Source: Salinispirillum marinum (lineage in GTDB: Bacteria > Pseudomonadota > Gammaproteobacteria > Pseudomonadales > Natronospirillaceae). From it: 64,000 nucleotides of DNA. The DNA lies in the NCBI RefSeq assembly GCF_042651565.1, contig NZ_JBHSDF010000002.1. The stretch is one strand, 5' to 3'. Below the pieces are notes generated by a model, which worked only from the letters and a program-made list of their open reading frames with translations, made no database searches and was not told where the DNA came from. This document shows positions 25,368 to 35,631 of this stretch, in pieces. Position numbers and translations under genes: made by a program. How positions within the stretch are numbered: the stretch's first letter is position 1; the number at the start of each line of letters is the position of its first letter.

Positions 25368-27012
25368 TTCAAGATCGACCGATGATTTTGCGGATCGGCT
25401 TGAAGCCCTACGCGTAGCTTATCGCAAGCGTTTAGACGCTGAGCTCAAAGAACTCGGGCAACTCATAAAGGGCCATGCAACAGAGCCTAAAGAAAGCCTG
25501 CTACGGTTGCACGCGCAACTGCACAAGCTGGCAGGCTCTGCCGGTACTTTTGGTTATGAACAGCTCGGGCGTATTGCACGTCAATACGAACAAAGCCTAA
25601 ATAGTGTGCAGGCAAACGCTGCCGACCATGGTGCTCTCAACGTCGACACATCCGATTGGCTTGTCTGCTTATATGCTGCTCTGAAGGACGATGACAGCCG
25701 CAGTGCCTCCCAAAGTATATCGATCAAACAAAAAAAACAGCGAACCGATGAACCGCACATTGTGCTGATTGAGCGTGACTCAATCCTGGCAGATTACACG
25801 GCGCAACAACTCGAAAGCTTTGGCTTTCATGTAACCTGCCTTCACGATGCCGATGATTTGCAGCAACTTTCAGGCGAGCCTCCCGACTTGTTTTTGGTCG
25901 ATCATCGTGCCAGCGAATCGCCAGAGATCAAACAAAACTCCGTTGCATACTGGCAACAACGCCTGCGGCACTTAAATTGCCCCGTTTTCTTCATCGGGGC
26001 AGAGGAAAGCTTTCAGGCGAGACTTAATGCATTGCGTAGCCATGGTAGTGGGTATTTCGTAAAACCTTTAAATACCATAGAACTGACCAAACAAATTGTG
26101 CAACTTCTCACGGCGAAAGATGCCGACCCAGAGCGGGTTATGATCGTGGAAGATGATTCATCCGACATCGGCACCTGTCGTGTAGCGCTTGAGAAAGCCG
26201 GCATGAATGTATGGGTTCTTGACAGACCGACGGAATTGTTTACTGCCGTCAGCAGTTTTGATCCCGAGGTCATCGTGATGAATTTGCGCCCTGGTGATGT
26301 TACGGGGGCAGAATTGTGTGCATTACTGGGTCAAATGGAGCGCTGGGCACATACACCCATTCTTTATCTTTCTGAAGACACGAATACAGAACTTCGCCAA
26401 CAAACCATGCTATCGAGTAATTGCACGGTAATCGACAAGCCCATCGTTGACGAACTCCTAATTGGCCTTTGTCGGATGCGCGTCCAAAAATTGCGTCAGT
26501 TTGAGGCCTCTCGCAACCAAGATGGCCTGACTGGGTTATTGAAACATGCCAGCATAAAAGACGCCTTGCAGACCCACTGGGAACATGTTCAGCGTCATCC
26601 AAATACTCACTTCAGCGTTGTCATGCTCGACATTGACCACTTCAAGCGTGTGAATGACACCTATGGACATGCCGTCGGTGACATCGTGATCGCCGCCGTT
26701 GGCACATTACTCAGGCAGCGCTTTCGCCGCGTAGATAAACTGGGGCGCTATGGTGGAGAAGAGTTCACACTGGTTCTGGTAGACTGTACTGCCAGTGACG
26801 CCTTACGCATGGTTGAAGAATTACGAGAGGCATTCGCCAGCATTCAGTTCACGGCCAATGGTATCGAGTTCTCCTGCACGATTTCGGCGGGTATTGTTGA
26901 CAACAAGGCGTATCCCAGCGACCCACCACATGCACTGTTAGAGCGCGCAGACAAGGCTCTATACTCCGCTAAACATAATGGACGAAATCAAGTCAAGTTA
27001 GCAGAAGACTGA
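25360..27012 (+). CDS. Hpt-REC-REC-GGDEF diguanylate cyclase
   Basis: 550 aa. Seen, in order: an Hpt domain (about 10-105) with phosphohistidine His55 in LHKLAGSAGTFG; a first receiver-like domain (about 130-245) with the acceptor in LFLVDHRASES; a second receiver (about 255-370) in which the acceptor Asp is replaced by Asn (VIVMNLRPGD); and a GGDEF domain (about 390-548) with active-site GGEEF and an upstream RxxD inhibitory site (RRVD). It should make c-di-GMP with product inhibition. ATG 25360 lies inside the end of the preceding receiver gene. Confidence 0.9.
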   Translation: MVDSRSTDDFADRLEALRVAYRKRLDAELKELGQLIKGHATEPKESLLRLHAQLHKLAGSAGTFGYEQLGRIARQYEQSLNSVQANAADHGALNVDTSDWLVCLYAALKDDDSRSASQSISIKQKKQRTDEPHIVLIERDSILADYTAQQLESFGFHVTCLHDADDLQQLSGEPPDLFLVDHRASESPEIKQNSVAYWQQRLRHLNCPVFFIGAEESFQARLNALRSHGSGYFVKPLNTIELTKQIVQLLTAKDADPERVMIVEDDSSDIGTCRVALEKAGMNVWVLDRPTELFTAVSSFDPEVIVMNLRPGDVTGAELCALLGQMERWAHTPILYLSEDTNTELRQQTMLSSNCTVIDKPIVDELLIGLCRMRVQKLRQFEASRNQDGLTGLLKHASIKDALQTHWEHVQRHPNTHFSVVMLDIDHFKRVNDTYGHAVGDIVIAAVGTLLRQRFRRVDKLGRYGGEEFTLVLVDCTASDALRMVEELREAFASIQFTANGIEFSCTISAGIVDNKAYPSDPPHALLERADKALYSAKHNGRNQVKLAED

Positions 27013-27038
27013 GGCGATATTAGTGTGAGGTCGATGTA

Positions 27039-29510
27039 ATGAAGGCTCCCGACAGGCCAAGTAATGAGTATGCACGCCAATGTGCGCTGGATAGTACCGG
27101 CCTAATTGCCACTGGTGCTGATCCTCGTTTCGACCGCATCACACGCTTAGTCAGTACGGTGTTTGCTGTTCCCATCGTGTTGGTTTCCTTGGTCGACCGA
27201 GACCGCCAATGGTTTAAGTCGCGGCAGGGGTTAGAGGCGGAAGAAACCCCTCGCGAAATTTCATTCTGTGGACACGCCATATTGAATAAAAAGCCGTTGA
27301 TCGTCAGCGATGCGCTGCAAGACCCGCGCTTTGCAGATAATCCTCTGGTCACTGGCGCGCCCTATATTCGTTTCTATGCCGGAGCCCCCATCAGCACAAG
27401 GAGTGGCCATCGTATTGGCACCCTCTGCCTGATCGACGACCAGCCGAGGGACTTGACCAAAGCACAGGTCACTATGCTGGTTGATTTTGCCGCCACGGTG
27501 GAAGCGTTAATTCACATTGACGAAGCCAATCTTGAGCACGCTGAGCTCTTGGAGCTGCAACTCATCTCTAATCGTGATGCCTTGCAGCTTTTGAACAGCA
27601 TTGCTTTTGCCTCATTCGACACGCTTGATGGCAAGATCAGTAATGCCTTACACCTCGCACGTGATTACCTGCAAATGGATTTTGCGATGATCAGTCAAAT
27701 TGAAGGGAGCATTTGTACGGTGGGCTGGATAGCTGGCGGTCCGAACAGTGCCATTAAACCGGGCCAGCAATTTGCATTGGAGGATACTTGGTGCCAACTT
27801 TTGTTTTCGGATCAGGCTACCCCTCAAATATCCGAGCTGTTTATCAGTAACATGTATCACCAAGGGTTTCACACACATCCGTTCTATCAGAAAAACCCCA
27901 TAGAAGCCCATGCAAGCGTAATCCTTGAAATTGAGGGCCAATGCTTCGGAACCTTAAACTTTTCGTCGACTACGGCACGTTTGCAGCCGTTCGATGACGG
28001 TGAGCGGGCCCTGATACGCTTACTCGGTCGTTGGCTCTCATCCACAATCGGCTCCAACTTGAGCCACGAGCGTCTAACGAAACTTATGGCACAACTGCCT
28101 GGCGTCACCTATCAATTTCGCCGTTTTCCAGACGGAAAAATGACCTTTCCTTTTAGCTCGCCGCAAATCTTCGCACTTTATGGCATAACACCGAGTCAAG
28201 CAGCGCTTGATGCCAGCCCTGCTTTCGCGCGTATTCATCCTGATGACTTAGCCAGTGTCAGCGCTTCAATTGAACATTCTGCGCATTCGCTGGAAAATTG
28301 GAACGCCACCTACCGGGTGAGCGATGAGCATGGACATTTCCGTTGGATTACTGGAAACGCTCGTCCGGAGCGGCTTATCGATGGCAGCATACTCTGGCAT
28401 GGCTACTTACAAGACATTCATGAGCACGAACAAGCACAACGTAGACTAAAAACTAGTGAGGCTCGATTGCGTGGCTTGTTCGAATTTTCACCGATCGGTA
28501 TTGCGCTGAACGATTATGAAAGTGGTCAATTTATCGATGGCAACCCAGCCATTCTAAAGCCTACGGGGTATTCGAAAGAGGAGTTCATGGCACTGAGTTA
28601 TTGGGCGCTTACCCCCGCAGAATATCAGTCGCAAGAAGATAACGCGCTTCAAAGTTTAAAATCAACCGGGCGCTACGGCCCGTTCGAGAAAGAATACATC
28701 CGCAAAGACGGCAGCCGCTACCCGGTGCGGCTACAAGGTATATTGACCGAAGAAACCGATGGCCGAAGAGTCATTTGGTCGTTAGTAGAAGACATATCCG
28801 AGCGCCGAAAGCTCGACCAGATGAAAGATCAGTTTATAGCCACCGTCAGCCACGAGCTTCGTACACCACTCACATCCATTAAGGGATCGCTGGGCTTACT
28901 CTCCGGCGGCGCTCTGGGCCAACTGCCCCCGAAAGCACTTACCCTTCTGACCACGGCAGAGCGCAATGCTCAACGTCTAAACGCCTTAATTAACGATCTT
29001 CTAGACATGGAGAAACTGGTTGCCGGGAAAATGCCGATGAACCTAAGTGTTCAACCGCTGGGCGCATTACTGGATGAATCTTTAGATTCCATGCAAAACT
29101 ACTTTGAACAGCATCGGGTCGGTATTTTAAAGCCTCAGCCTTGGCCCGCTGTGAAGGTCAACGTAGACGGGCCGAGATTCATCCAAGCTCTGACCAATTT
29201 GCTGTCGAATGCAGCCAAATACTCACCAGCGAGTGGTCATATTGAAATAGCAGTGAGAGCCATTGGCAAGCAAACCGAGATATCCGTGCGTGATCATGGA
29301 CCTGGCGTTCCGGCGGAGTTTCGCCACCAATTGTTTAAGCGGTTTTCCCAAGCCGATAGCTCTGACTCGCGAAAGATACCAGGCACTGGGCTTGGATTGG
29401 CCATTACGCAGGAAATCGCCCAGCAAATGGGGGGAGTCGTTAATTACCGCGATGCTAAAGGTGGCGGCAGTGAATTTTATATCGTACTCCCAACTGAGAA
29501 TAACCAATGA
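27039..29510 (+). CDS. Cytoplasmic GAF-PAS sensor histidine kinase
   Basis: 823 aa with no membrane segments. Seen: N-terminal GAF domain (about 10-165; CGHAILNKKPLIV and GHRIGTLCLID), a second GAF-like region (about 185-345), two PAS domains (about 350-465 and 475-590; second with EFSPIGIALND), HisKA with phospho-His in ATVSHELRTPL, and HATPase_c with N box NLLSNAAKYSP and G boxes DHGPGVP and GTGLGLAI. It ends without a receiver, so it should phosphorylate a separate receiver. Its last bases overlap the next start (ATGA). Signal unknown. Confidence 0.92.
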   Translation: MKAPDRPSNEYARQCALDSTGLIATGADPRFDRITRLVSTVFAVPIVLVSLVDRDRQWFKSRQGLEAEETPREISFCGHAILNKKPLIVSDALQDPRFADNPLVTGAPYIRFYAGAPISTRSGHRIGTLCLIDDQPRDLTKAQVTMLVDFAATVEALIHIDEANLEHAELLELQLISNRDALQLLNSIAFASFDTLDGKISNALHLARDYLQMDFAMISQIEGSICTVGWIAGGPNSAIKPGQQFALEDTWCQLLFSDQATPQISELFISNMYHQGFHTHPFYQKNPIEAHASVILEIEGQCFGTLNFSSTTARLQPFDDGERALIRLLGRWLSSTIGSNLSHERLTKLMAQLPGVTYQFRRFPDGKMTFPFSSPQIFALYGITPSQAALDASPAFARIHPDDLASVSASIEHSAHSLENWNATYRVSDEHGHFRWITGNARPERLIDGSILWHGYLQDIHEHEQAQRRLKTSEARLRGLFEFSPIGIALNDYESGQFIDGNPAILKPTGYSKEEFMALSYWALTPAEYQSQEDNALQSLKSTGRYGPFEKEYIRKDGSRYPVRLQGILTEETDGRRVIWSLVEDISERRKLDQMKDQFIATVSHELRTPLTSIKGSLGLLSGGALGQLPPKALTLLTTAERNAQRLNALINDLLDMEKLVAGKMPMNLSVQPLGALLDESLDSMQNYFEQHRVGILKPQPWPAVKVNVDGPRFIQALTNLLSNAAKYSPASGHIEIAVRAIGKQTEISVRDHGPGVPAEFRHQLFKRFSQADSSDSRKIPGTGLGLAITQEIAQQMGGVVNYRDAKGGGSEFYIVLPTENNQ

Positions 29511-32485
29511 ATCAGCTTTCGCTTAAAGTTCGGGTCATTATTCTGATTGCAGCCGCAGCCGGGATTCTGGCCACGGGCATGCTACTGACAGTGTACCAAT
29601 TGATGGTTTCAGACTACGAGGCCTTGGTATCTGAACGCGAACAAGCGAAGATTGAACGCTTGGTGGCCGAATTAGGATTGACGCAACAACAGCGTCTATT
29701 GAGTCTTGAGGCATTAACCGCTCGGGTAACGGACGAAAGTGGCGCTCTCTTAAATCCGACCAGGCTTCAGGACCTACTGCGCCAAGCCACGGTTGCCAGT
29801 GACCAATTCCCGGACGGCTTACTGGTGTTAGACTCTTCCGCTACTGCTATTGCCGAAAGTGTGTTTGTACCTAATCGGCTGGGTACAAACTACGCAGACA
29901 GAGCACACTTTAAAAGGGCAATAGAAAGCAGACAACCCGTCATTTCCGAACCTATACTGGGTCGTACAACCGGATTACCACTGCTGTCCTATTTATACCC
30001 CGTCCTCTCCTCTCAAAACGAACTGACAGGCCTGATTGCCGGCACACTGGATTTATCAAACACGCCACTAATTCCTTCAAGTCCTGACTTGGATAACGAC
30101 AGCAGTGTTACGACAATGGTCATTGATCCTCAAAATCGGCTTTTCGTTTCTGTACAAGAGCGTTTCACTGAGCCCAAAAAATTACCGCCCCAAGGTACAG
30201 ATGCCTTGGTCGATGCCGCCACAGCATTAATGCCGTCAGGTTCATTGATAGAGTACGAGCAACGCCAATATATTGTAACCACGCAAGCGCTACCCGATTT
30301 GGGCTGGATTGTTTTACGTGCGATTCCCTATGAAACAGCAATTGCACCTGCCAAGGCAACCTATCGTCAATTCTTATACATCAGCCTTACGGCACTGCTA
30401 TCGGTAGCTTTAGCCGCTAGCTGGGCAGCAGGTAGTCTTACACGGCCGCTTACTCGCATGACTGATCGCATAAACAACATGGCTAATGATGCCCGTTTCG
30501 ATAACGATTTTGATGAACAGGGTGGTCCTGAAGTCGAGGCTTTAAGCCGCGCGATGAATCGCTTGGCCAAAGAGCGGAATATAGCAGACGCCGTTGTTCG
30601 GGAAACAGAAAAGTTTCTGAACAGTGTCCTGGAGTCCGCTACCGAGCTGTCCATCATCGCCACCGACACGGAAGGTACAATCACGGTATTTAATAAAGGC
30701 GCGGAAAATCTACTTGGCTATTTGAAGACCGAGCTCGTACAACAAAATACACCCGCTCTGTTTCATCTCGAAAGCGAAATAGAGACTAGAGCGCGAGAAC
30801 TGAGTGATGAGTTGGGTGAACCCATTCAAGGCTTTCAAGTTTTCGTCTCAAAAGCGGAACGCGATGGTTCGGAAAACCGAGAGTGGACTTACGTGCACAA
30901 GTCCGGCCGACATATCACCGTATCACTGACGGTAACGGTAATACGTGATAACGAGGGCTCTGTGAAGGGCTACCTCGGCATTGGGCAGGATATTACTGCG
31001 CGTAAACGCATGGACCAAATGAAGAGTGAATTCATATCTACCGTGAGCCATGAACTGCGCACGCCATTGACCTCTATTTCCGGCGCTTTAGGACTTATCG
31101 TCGGCGGTGGAATGGGCGAGTTACCTGAAAAGGTAAAACACCTATTGAACACAGCACACCGCAACAGTAAACGCCTAGGCCATTTGATTAACGACCTTTT
31201 AGATATCGAAAAAATTACCTCAGGAAAGTTGCACTTCGACATGCAGCGTCAGCCGCTTAAGCCGTTAATCCTCCAAGCGATTGAGTCTAATCAGGCTTAT
31301 GGTACTCCGCGAGGCATTACCATTGACTTCCCTGCCACTGACCTAGATCCTCATGTACAGGTTGACGGACAACGCCTGCTTCAAGTGCTGGCGAACTTAC
31401 TATCCAACGCCATCAAGTTCTCGCCTGATAACAGCGCAGTCAAGATTACTTTGGAATCAACCGTCCAAAACGTTGTGGTCAGTATCAATGATCAGGGCCC
31501 CGGTATCCCAATGCATTTCAGAAATAGAATCTTTCAGCGCTTCGCTCAGGCGGATGCGTCGGATAGTCGCGCCAAAGAGGGCACCGGCCTCGGACTCGCC
31601 ATTACGCGCGAACTGATAGAACACATGGGCGGGCATGTGGGTTTTGAGTCCGTAGAGGGTCAAGGTGCCACATTCTTTTTTGAGTTGCCAAGGGTTGACT
31701 CATTAATGCTCGAGGGTTCAGAAACGGTGCATTCGGATGATTACCCAGCCTCAAAAGGAACTATATTAGTGGTTGAAGACGACCCCGATGTTGCCCATTT
31801 GTTGACGATTATGCTTAAGGAAGCGGGATATGACTGCGACATGGCCTATTGTGGCTACGACGCGATGCGCATGCTGGATGAAGGCCATTACGATCTTGTG
31901 AGCTTAGACTTGATGCTGCCCGACATCAGCGGCTTAGAAATTATAACGAAGCTTCGCCGGCAAACGGTCACCAGAGACCTCCCTATCGTCGTTGTTTCAG
32001 CCAAAGTCGAACAAGGCAAACTGGCCTTAGTTGGCGATGTATCGCACCTAGACTGGCTGTCAAAGCCCATTGATCAAACACATCTCATTGATGTGATCCA
32101 GCGACAATTGGACACCACAAGAGAGCACCATGCGCGGATACTTCATATCGAAGACAATAAGGACCTACACGACGTTATTTGTGCCATGGCGGGAGAGCAA
32201 TTTGACATACAGCTCGCGCAAACGCTGGCGGAGGCCTACCACAGACTTCAGCAGGACTTCTTTGATGTCATACTGCTAGACCTAGGACTTCCCGATGGTT
32301 CCGGTTGGGATTTATTGCCTGATATTCGAACGTCTCAACCCGAGGCTAAAATAGTTATCCTGTCAGGCGATGAACTATCCGCACAAGAAAGAGAGAACGT
32401 TGAAGTCGTTCTACTTAAATCCAGGTTAACACCCGAGTTACTCATTGAGGGTATCAGTGATCGTGTTCAGCGGTTTCGTTCATGA
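29507..32485 (+). CDS. Cache-HAMP-PAS hybrid histidine kinase with two receivers
   Basis: 992 aa. Seen: TM1 (about 9-31), an extracytoplasmic Cache-like domain (about 40-280; ending near LGWIVLRAIPYETA), TM2 (about 285-308), HAMP, PAS (about 365-490), HisKA with STVSHELRTPL, HATPase_c (NLLSNAIKFSP, DQGPGIP, GTGLGLAI), receiver 1 (LVSLDLMLPDISG) and receiver 2 (VILLDLGLPDGSG). Both acceptor Asp residues are present. As last gene of the cluster it is the likely membrane input, passing phosphate through its receivers to the Hpt of the cyclase. Confidence 0.93.
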   Translation: MNQLSLKVRVIILIAAAAGILATGMLLTVYQLMVSDYEALVSEREQAKIERLVAELGLTQQQRLLSLEALTARVTDESGALLNPTRLQDLLRQATVASDQFPDGLLVLDSSATAIAESVFVPNRLGTNYADRAHFKRAIESRQPVISEPILGRTTGLPLLSYLYPVLSSQNELTGLIAGTLDLSNTPLIPSSPDLDNDSSVTTMVIDPQNRLFVSVQERFTEPKKLPPQGTDALVDAATALMPSGSLIEYEQRQYIVTTQALPDLGWIVLRAIPYETAIAPAKATYRQFLYISLTALLSVALAASWAAGSLTRPLTRMTDRINNMANDARFDNDFDEQGGPEVEALSRAMNRLAKERNIADAVVRETEKFLNSVLESATELSIIATDTEGTITVFNKGAENLLGYLKTELVQQNTPALFHLESEIETRARELSDELGEPIQGFQVFVSKAERDGSENREWTYVHKSGRHITVSLTVTVIRDNEGSVKGYLGIGQDITARKRMDQMKSEFISTVSHELRTPLTSISGALGLIVGGGMGELPEKVKHLLNTAHRNSKRLGHLINDLLDIEKITSGKLHFDMQRQPLKPLILQAIESNQAYGTPRGITIDFPATDLDPHVQVDGQRLLQVLANLLSNAIKFSPDNSAVKITLESTVQNVVVSINDQGPGIPMHFRNRIFQRFAQADASDSRAKEGTGLGLAITRELIEHMGGHVGFESVEGQGATFFFELPRVDSLMLEGSETVHSDDYPASKGTILVVEDDPDVAHLLTIMLKEAGYDCDMAYCGYDAMRMLDEGHYDLVSLDLMLPDISGLEIITKLRRQTVTRDLPIVVVSAKVEQGKLALVGDVSHLDWLSKPIDQTHLIDVIQRQLDTTREHHARILHIEDNKDLHDVICAMAGEQFDIQLAQTLAEAYHRLQQDFFDVILLDLGLPDGSGWDLLPDIRTSQPEAKIVILSGDELSAQERENVEVVLLKSRLTPELLIEGISDRVQRFRS

Positions 32486-32557
32486 TGTAAATTGAGTAGG
32501 CCCCAAGGTTTCTCATACAGCGACGAGCAACAAAACACGCCACAGAGTGAACGACAT

Positions 32558-32569
32558 ACAGTATACTGT
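32558..32569. promoter_or_regulatory. 12-bp palindrome upstream of fbpB
   Basis: ACAGTATACTGT is a perfect palindrome enclosing TATACT, a possible -10. It lies about 40 bases before the fbpB start. No good -35 is visible. Confidence 0.35.
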
Positions 32570-32610
32570 GCCACCCAAAAACCATGCGTCCGCCTGTGCA
32601 GGAGTTACCG

Positions 32611-34290
32611 TTGTCTGTCACCATGCCCACCGAACATCGCCCATTGTCACGTCGTTTTAAATGGCCAGATCCATGGACACTGGGTACGCTGGTGGTGGCG
32701 TTTCTGGTGGCACTGCCGGTACTCATTATTCTGGCGCACATCGTCATCCCGGCCGGCGAAGTGTGGCAACATTTGTTCAGCACGGTACTGAGCCGTTACA
32801 TTTCCAATACCGTTATTCTCGCCGTCAACGTGGCGCTGACCACCGCCATCATTGGCACGGCTACTGCATGGCTGGTGGTGATGTGCCGTTTTCCCGGCCG
32901 CCGTATTTTTGAATGGGCATTGTTATTGCCCTTAGCCGTACCGACTTATGTTATCGCCTACGCTTACACAGACTTTTTGCAATACGCCGGGCCATTGCAA
33001 TCCGCCTTGCGGGAGTGGCTTGGCTGGCAACGGGGCGATTACTTCTTCCCCAATGTACGTTCGCTGGGTGGCGCGTCTATCCTGATCAGCTTGGTACTGT
33101 ACCCTTATGTTTATTTACTCGCCCGCGCGGCCTTTATGGAGCAGTCGGTCGGCGTTCTAGACGTGGGCCGAACCCTAGGCTTGGGGCCATGGCAGGTATT
33201 TGGCCGAATTGCTTTACCCTTGGCCCGCCCCAGTGTGATTGGCGGGGTATCCTTGGTGTTAATGGAAACCCTAAACGAATTCGGTGCCGTGCAATTTTTT
33301 GGTGTAGACACCTTCACCACCGGCATTTATCGCACGTGGTTTGGCTTGGGTGAGCAAGCCGCGGCGGCACAGCTAGCAGCCTGCTTGTTGGTGTTTGTTA
33401 TTCTCGTGGTGCTGTTGGAGCGCAGTTCACGCGGGCAACGGCGTTACTTTACCCAAGCACGCTATCAACCCCTACCGGAATTCGTTTTGCGTGGCGGTAA
33501 AAAGTGGCTTGCCGTGCTGGCCTGCGCACTGCCCATTCTCATTGGTTTTATCGTCCCAGCCGGTTTACTGCTGAATATGGCGGTGACCACCGGCGATGCG
33601 CTATTGGGCACACGGTTTTATGAATTTGCACGCAACAGCTTGGTGCTGGCGAGTGCCGCCGCCTTATTGGCGGTAGCCTTCGCCGTACTACTCAGTTACG
33701 GCGCGCGACTGAACCCCGGAGCCTTAGTGCGCAGTGCCACCCGCGTGGCCGCCATGGGTTATGCGATTCCGGGGTCAGTGATCGCAGTGGGTATTATGAT
33801 TCCGCTGACTTGGCTTGATCAGCGCATAAACCTGTTTACCCGCGAACAATACGGCATCATTGTCGGATTGATTTTCAGTGGCTCGGCGTTTGTGCTGCTG
33901 TATGCCTACACCGTGCGCTTCTTGGCGGTGTCGTTCAATACGGTAGAGGCGAGCTTGGGCAAAGTCACACCGTCGATGGACGCCGCCGCACGCACCTTAG
34001 GCCAAACGGCCAGCGGTACTTTGCGCAAAGTGCATACGCCCATTATGCGCAGCAGCTTGCTTGCCGCCGGTATTTTAGTGTTCGTGGATGTGATGAAAGA
34101 ACTGCCCGCCACCATTATTTTACGGCCGTTCAATTTTGATACCTTGGCAGTTCGAGCCTACAGCCTAGCTTCAGACGAACGACTGGCAGAGTCCGCCACG
34201 GCTTCATTGTCCATTGTTGTGGTGGGTATATTGCCGGTGATTTTATTGAGCCATGCCATGCGCAAAGGACGGCCGGGCAGCGCGTCCTAG
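32611..34290 (+). CDS. fbpB: Ferric iron ABC transporter permease
   Basis: Inner-membrane permease moving Fe3+ delivered by FbpA. Seen (559 aa from this start): about twelve membrane segments arranged as two fused permease halves, each with an EAA-like loop (VLDVGRTLGLGPWQVFGRIALP and MDAAARTLGQTASGTLRKV, key Gly-rich turns). Start: AGGAG at 32600-32604 is 6 bases before TTG 32611; ATG 32623 is too far from it and ATG 32584 lies upstream of it. Unusually, fbpA and fbpC are not in the same transcript: fbpC is convergent and fbpA is beyond it. Confidence 0.88.
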   Translation: MSVTMPTEHRPLSRRFKWPDPWTLGTLVVAFLVALPVLIILAHIVIPAGEVWQHLFSTVLSRYISNTVILAVNVALTTAIIGTATAWLVVMCRFPGRRIFEWALLLPLAVPTYVIAYAYTDFLQYAGPLQSALREWLGWQRGDYFFPNVRSLGGASILISLVLYPYVYLLARAAFMEQSVGVLDVGRTLGLGPWQVFGRIALPLARPSVIGGVSLVLMETLNEFGAVQFFGVDTFTTGIYRTWFGLGEQAAAAQLAACLLVFVILVVLLERSSRGQRRYFTQARYQPLPEFVLRGGKKWLAVLACALPILIGFIVPAGLLLNMAVTTGDALLGTRFYEFARNSLVLASAAALLAVAFAVLLSYGARLNPGALVRSATRVAAMGYAIPGSVIAVGIMIPLTWLDQRINLFTREQYGIIVGLIFSGSAFVLLYAYTVRFLAVSFNTVEASLGKVTPSMDAAARTLGQTASGTLRKVHTPIMRSSLLAAGILVFVDVMKELPATIILRPFNFDTLAVRAYSLASDERLAESATASLSIVVVGILPVILLSHAMRKGRPGSAS

Positions 34291-34303
34291 CATCCTGAAC
34301 CGA

Positions 34304-35428
34304 TTAACGCGGGAAGACGAACACCTGCCGCGGGTCGAGTGATAACTCTACCGCCTGGCCTTCTTTTGGTAAAAACACCCCCGGCACTTTAGCGTGCAAG
34401 TGCATTTCCTGACCATCTGGCCCGTGTGCGCACAGGTGAACCAGACTGGTCGCGCCAAGTAAGCGCGACATGATCACATGACTGGTTTGGTGCGCTGCGG
34501 TCGATTGCGATACCAGCCTCACTTGCACCGCTTCCGGTCGAATCATCACCCGCACCGCATCGCCGTGCGAAAAATGCCCCGCATCGAGATAACCTACCGG
34601 GGTTGAAATGGTTTTCTCCTGTACCTGACCTAGGTATTCATTCACAGGGCCAAAAAAGGTCACCACAAACGGATCAATCGGGTGGCAGTATAAGTCGGTC
34701 GGGCTGCCCATTTGCACGATATGCCCATGCCGCATCAACGCAATGCGGTCTGCCATAAACATGGCTTCTTCCGGGTCGTGTGTGACCAGCAAGGTAGCGG
34801 TGTCGATGTGCTTCAACACGTGCAACGTATCGTCGCGGATTTGATCTCTGAGCCGCGCATCCAAACTGGAAAAGGGCTCATCCAATAACATGATCTTCGG
34901 CGACGGCGCCAAGGCCCGAGCCAGCGCCACGCGCTGTTGTTGCCCACCCGACAGCGTATGCGGATACGCACGGGAAAATTCGGCCATGCCAAATTGTTTC
35001 AACAAGTCCAGCGCCCTAGCTTGACGAGCGGGGCCTTTCAAATGCTTCAAGCCAAACATGACATTATCGAGCACCGTCAAATGCGGAAACAAAGCGGATT
35101 CTTGAAACGCCAGACCGACACTGCGTTTTTCCGGCGGAACAAGCATTCCGTGGCCGTCTGAAACCACCTGATCGTTCAAACGAACCTGACCGTCCGTCAC
35201 CGGCTGCAACCCGGCAGCAACGCGCAACAACGTGGTTTTACCGCACCCGGAAGGCCCGAGCAGACAAACCACTTCACCCGCGTGTAAGGACAAATCCACC
35301 TCAGTTACGGCCTTAACCTGCTCGAAATGGCAGCTCACCTGTTCCAAAGATAGAATCGCTTTAGGCCCAGCCGGACTGACTGAACCCTGAACGTCAACCG
35401 CTGTTTCCACACGCTCGGCACTGCTCAC
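34304..35428 (-). CDS. fbpC: Ferric iron ABC transporter ATP-binding protein
   Basis: Cytoplasmic ATPase of the Fe3+ importer. Seen (374 aa): Walker A LLGPSGCGKTT, Q-loop FQESALFPHL, signature LSGGQQQRVALARAL, Walker B IMLLDEPFSSLD, H-loop THD, then a TOBE-like C-terminal regulatory region. It starts with GTG 35428, supported by GGAG 6 bases upstream; the N-terminus is some 25 residues longer than usual. It is convergent with fbpB (13-base gap) and divergent from fbpA. A Fur-like site precedes it. Confidence 0.9.
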   Translation of the reverse strand: MSSAERVETAVDVQGSVSPAGPKAILSLEQVSCHFEQVKAVTEVDLSLHAGEVVCLLGPSGCGKTTLLRVAAGLQPVTDGQVRLNDQVVSDGHGMLVPPEKRSVGLAFQESALFPHLTVLDNVMFGLKHLKGPARQARALDLLKQFGMAEFSRAYPHTLSGGQQQRVALARALAPSPKIMLLDEPFSSLDARLRDQIRDDTLHVLKHIDTATLLVTHDPEEAMFMADRIALMRHGHIVQMGSPTDLYCHPIDPFVVTFFGPVNEYLGQVQEKTISTPVGYLDAGHFSHGDAVRVMIRPEAVQVRLVSQSTAAHQTSHVIMSRLLGATSLVHLCAHGPDGQEMHLHAKVPGVFLPKEGQAVELSLDPRQVFVFPR

Positions 35429-35467
35429 AGGTCACTCCACTACTGACGATAACTGAATGGCCGCAAG

Positions 35468-35486
35468 AATAACGATTTTCAATTAA
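35468..35486 (-). promoter_or_regulatory. Possible Fur box upstream of fbpC
   Basis: On the minus strand the core AATCGTTATT matches the Fur half-consensus AATCATTATC in 8 of 10 positions, 12 of 19 over the whole site. It lies 40 bases before the fbpC start. Confidence 0.4.
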
Positions 35487-35534
35487 GAATGCCTCTGCTT
35501 TTGCGAATCAATTGCAAAAAGGATCGTGGAGCCA

Positions 35535-35563
35535 TTGACAGCCCAGAAGTTTTTCTATGTAAT
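35535..35563 (+). promoter_or_regulatory. Sigma70 promoter of fbpA
   Basis: -35 TTGACA (35535-35540, consensus), 17-base spacer, -10 TGTAAT (35558-35563, 5 of 6). The predicted start site falls on the adjacent Fur-like box. Confidence 0.75.
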
Positions 35564-35569
35564 CTGCAT

Positions 35570-35588
35570 CTAAATACGAATCATTTTT
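35570..35588 (+). promoter_or_regulatory. Possible Fur box at the fbpA start site
   Basis: Contains AATCATT (35579-35585), the exact centre of the Fur consensus, with 11 of 19 matches overall. Its position over the transcription start fits repression under iron-replete conditions. Confidence 0.5.
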
Positions 35589-35631
35589 ATTTATAACCAA
35601 CATTAACCTCAGCAAAAACTAGGAGCTTTAT

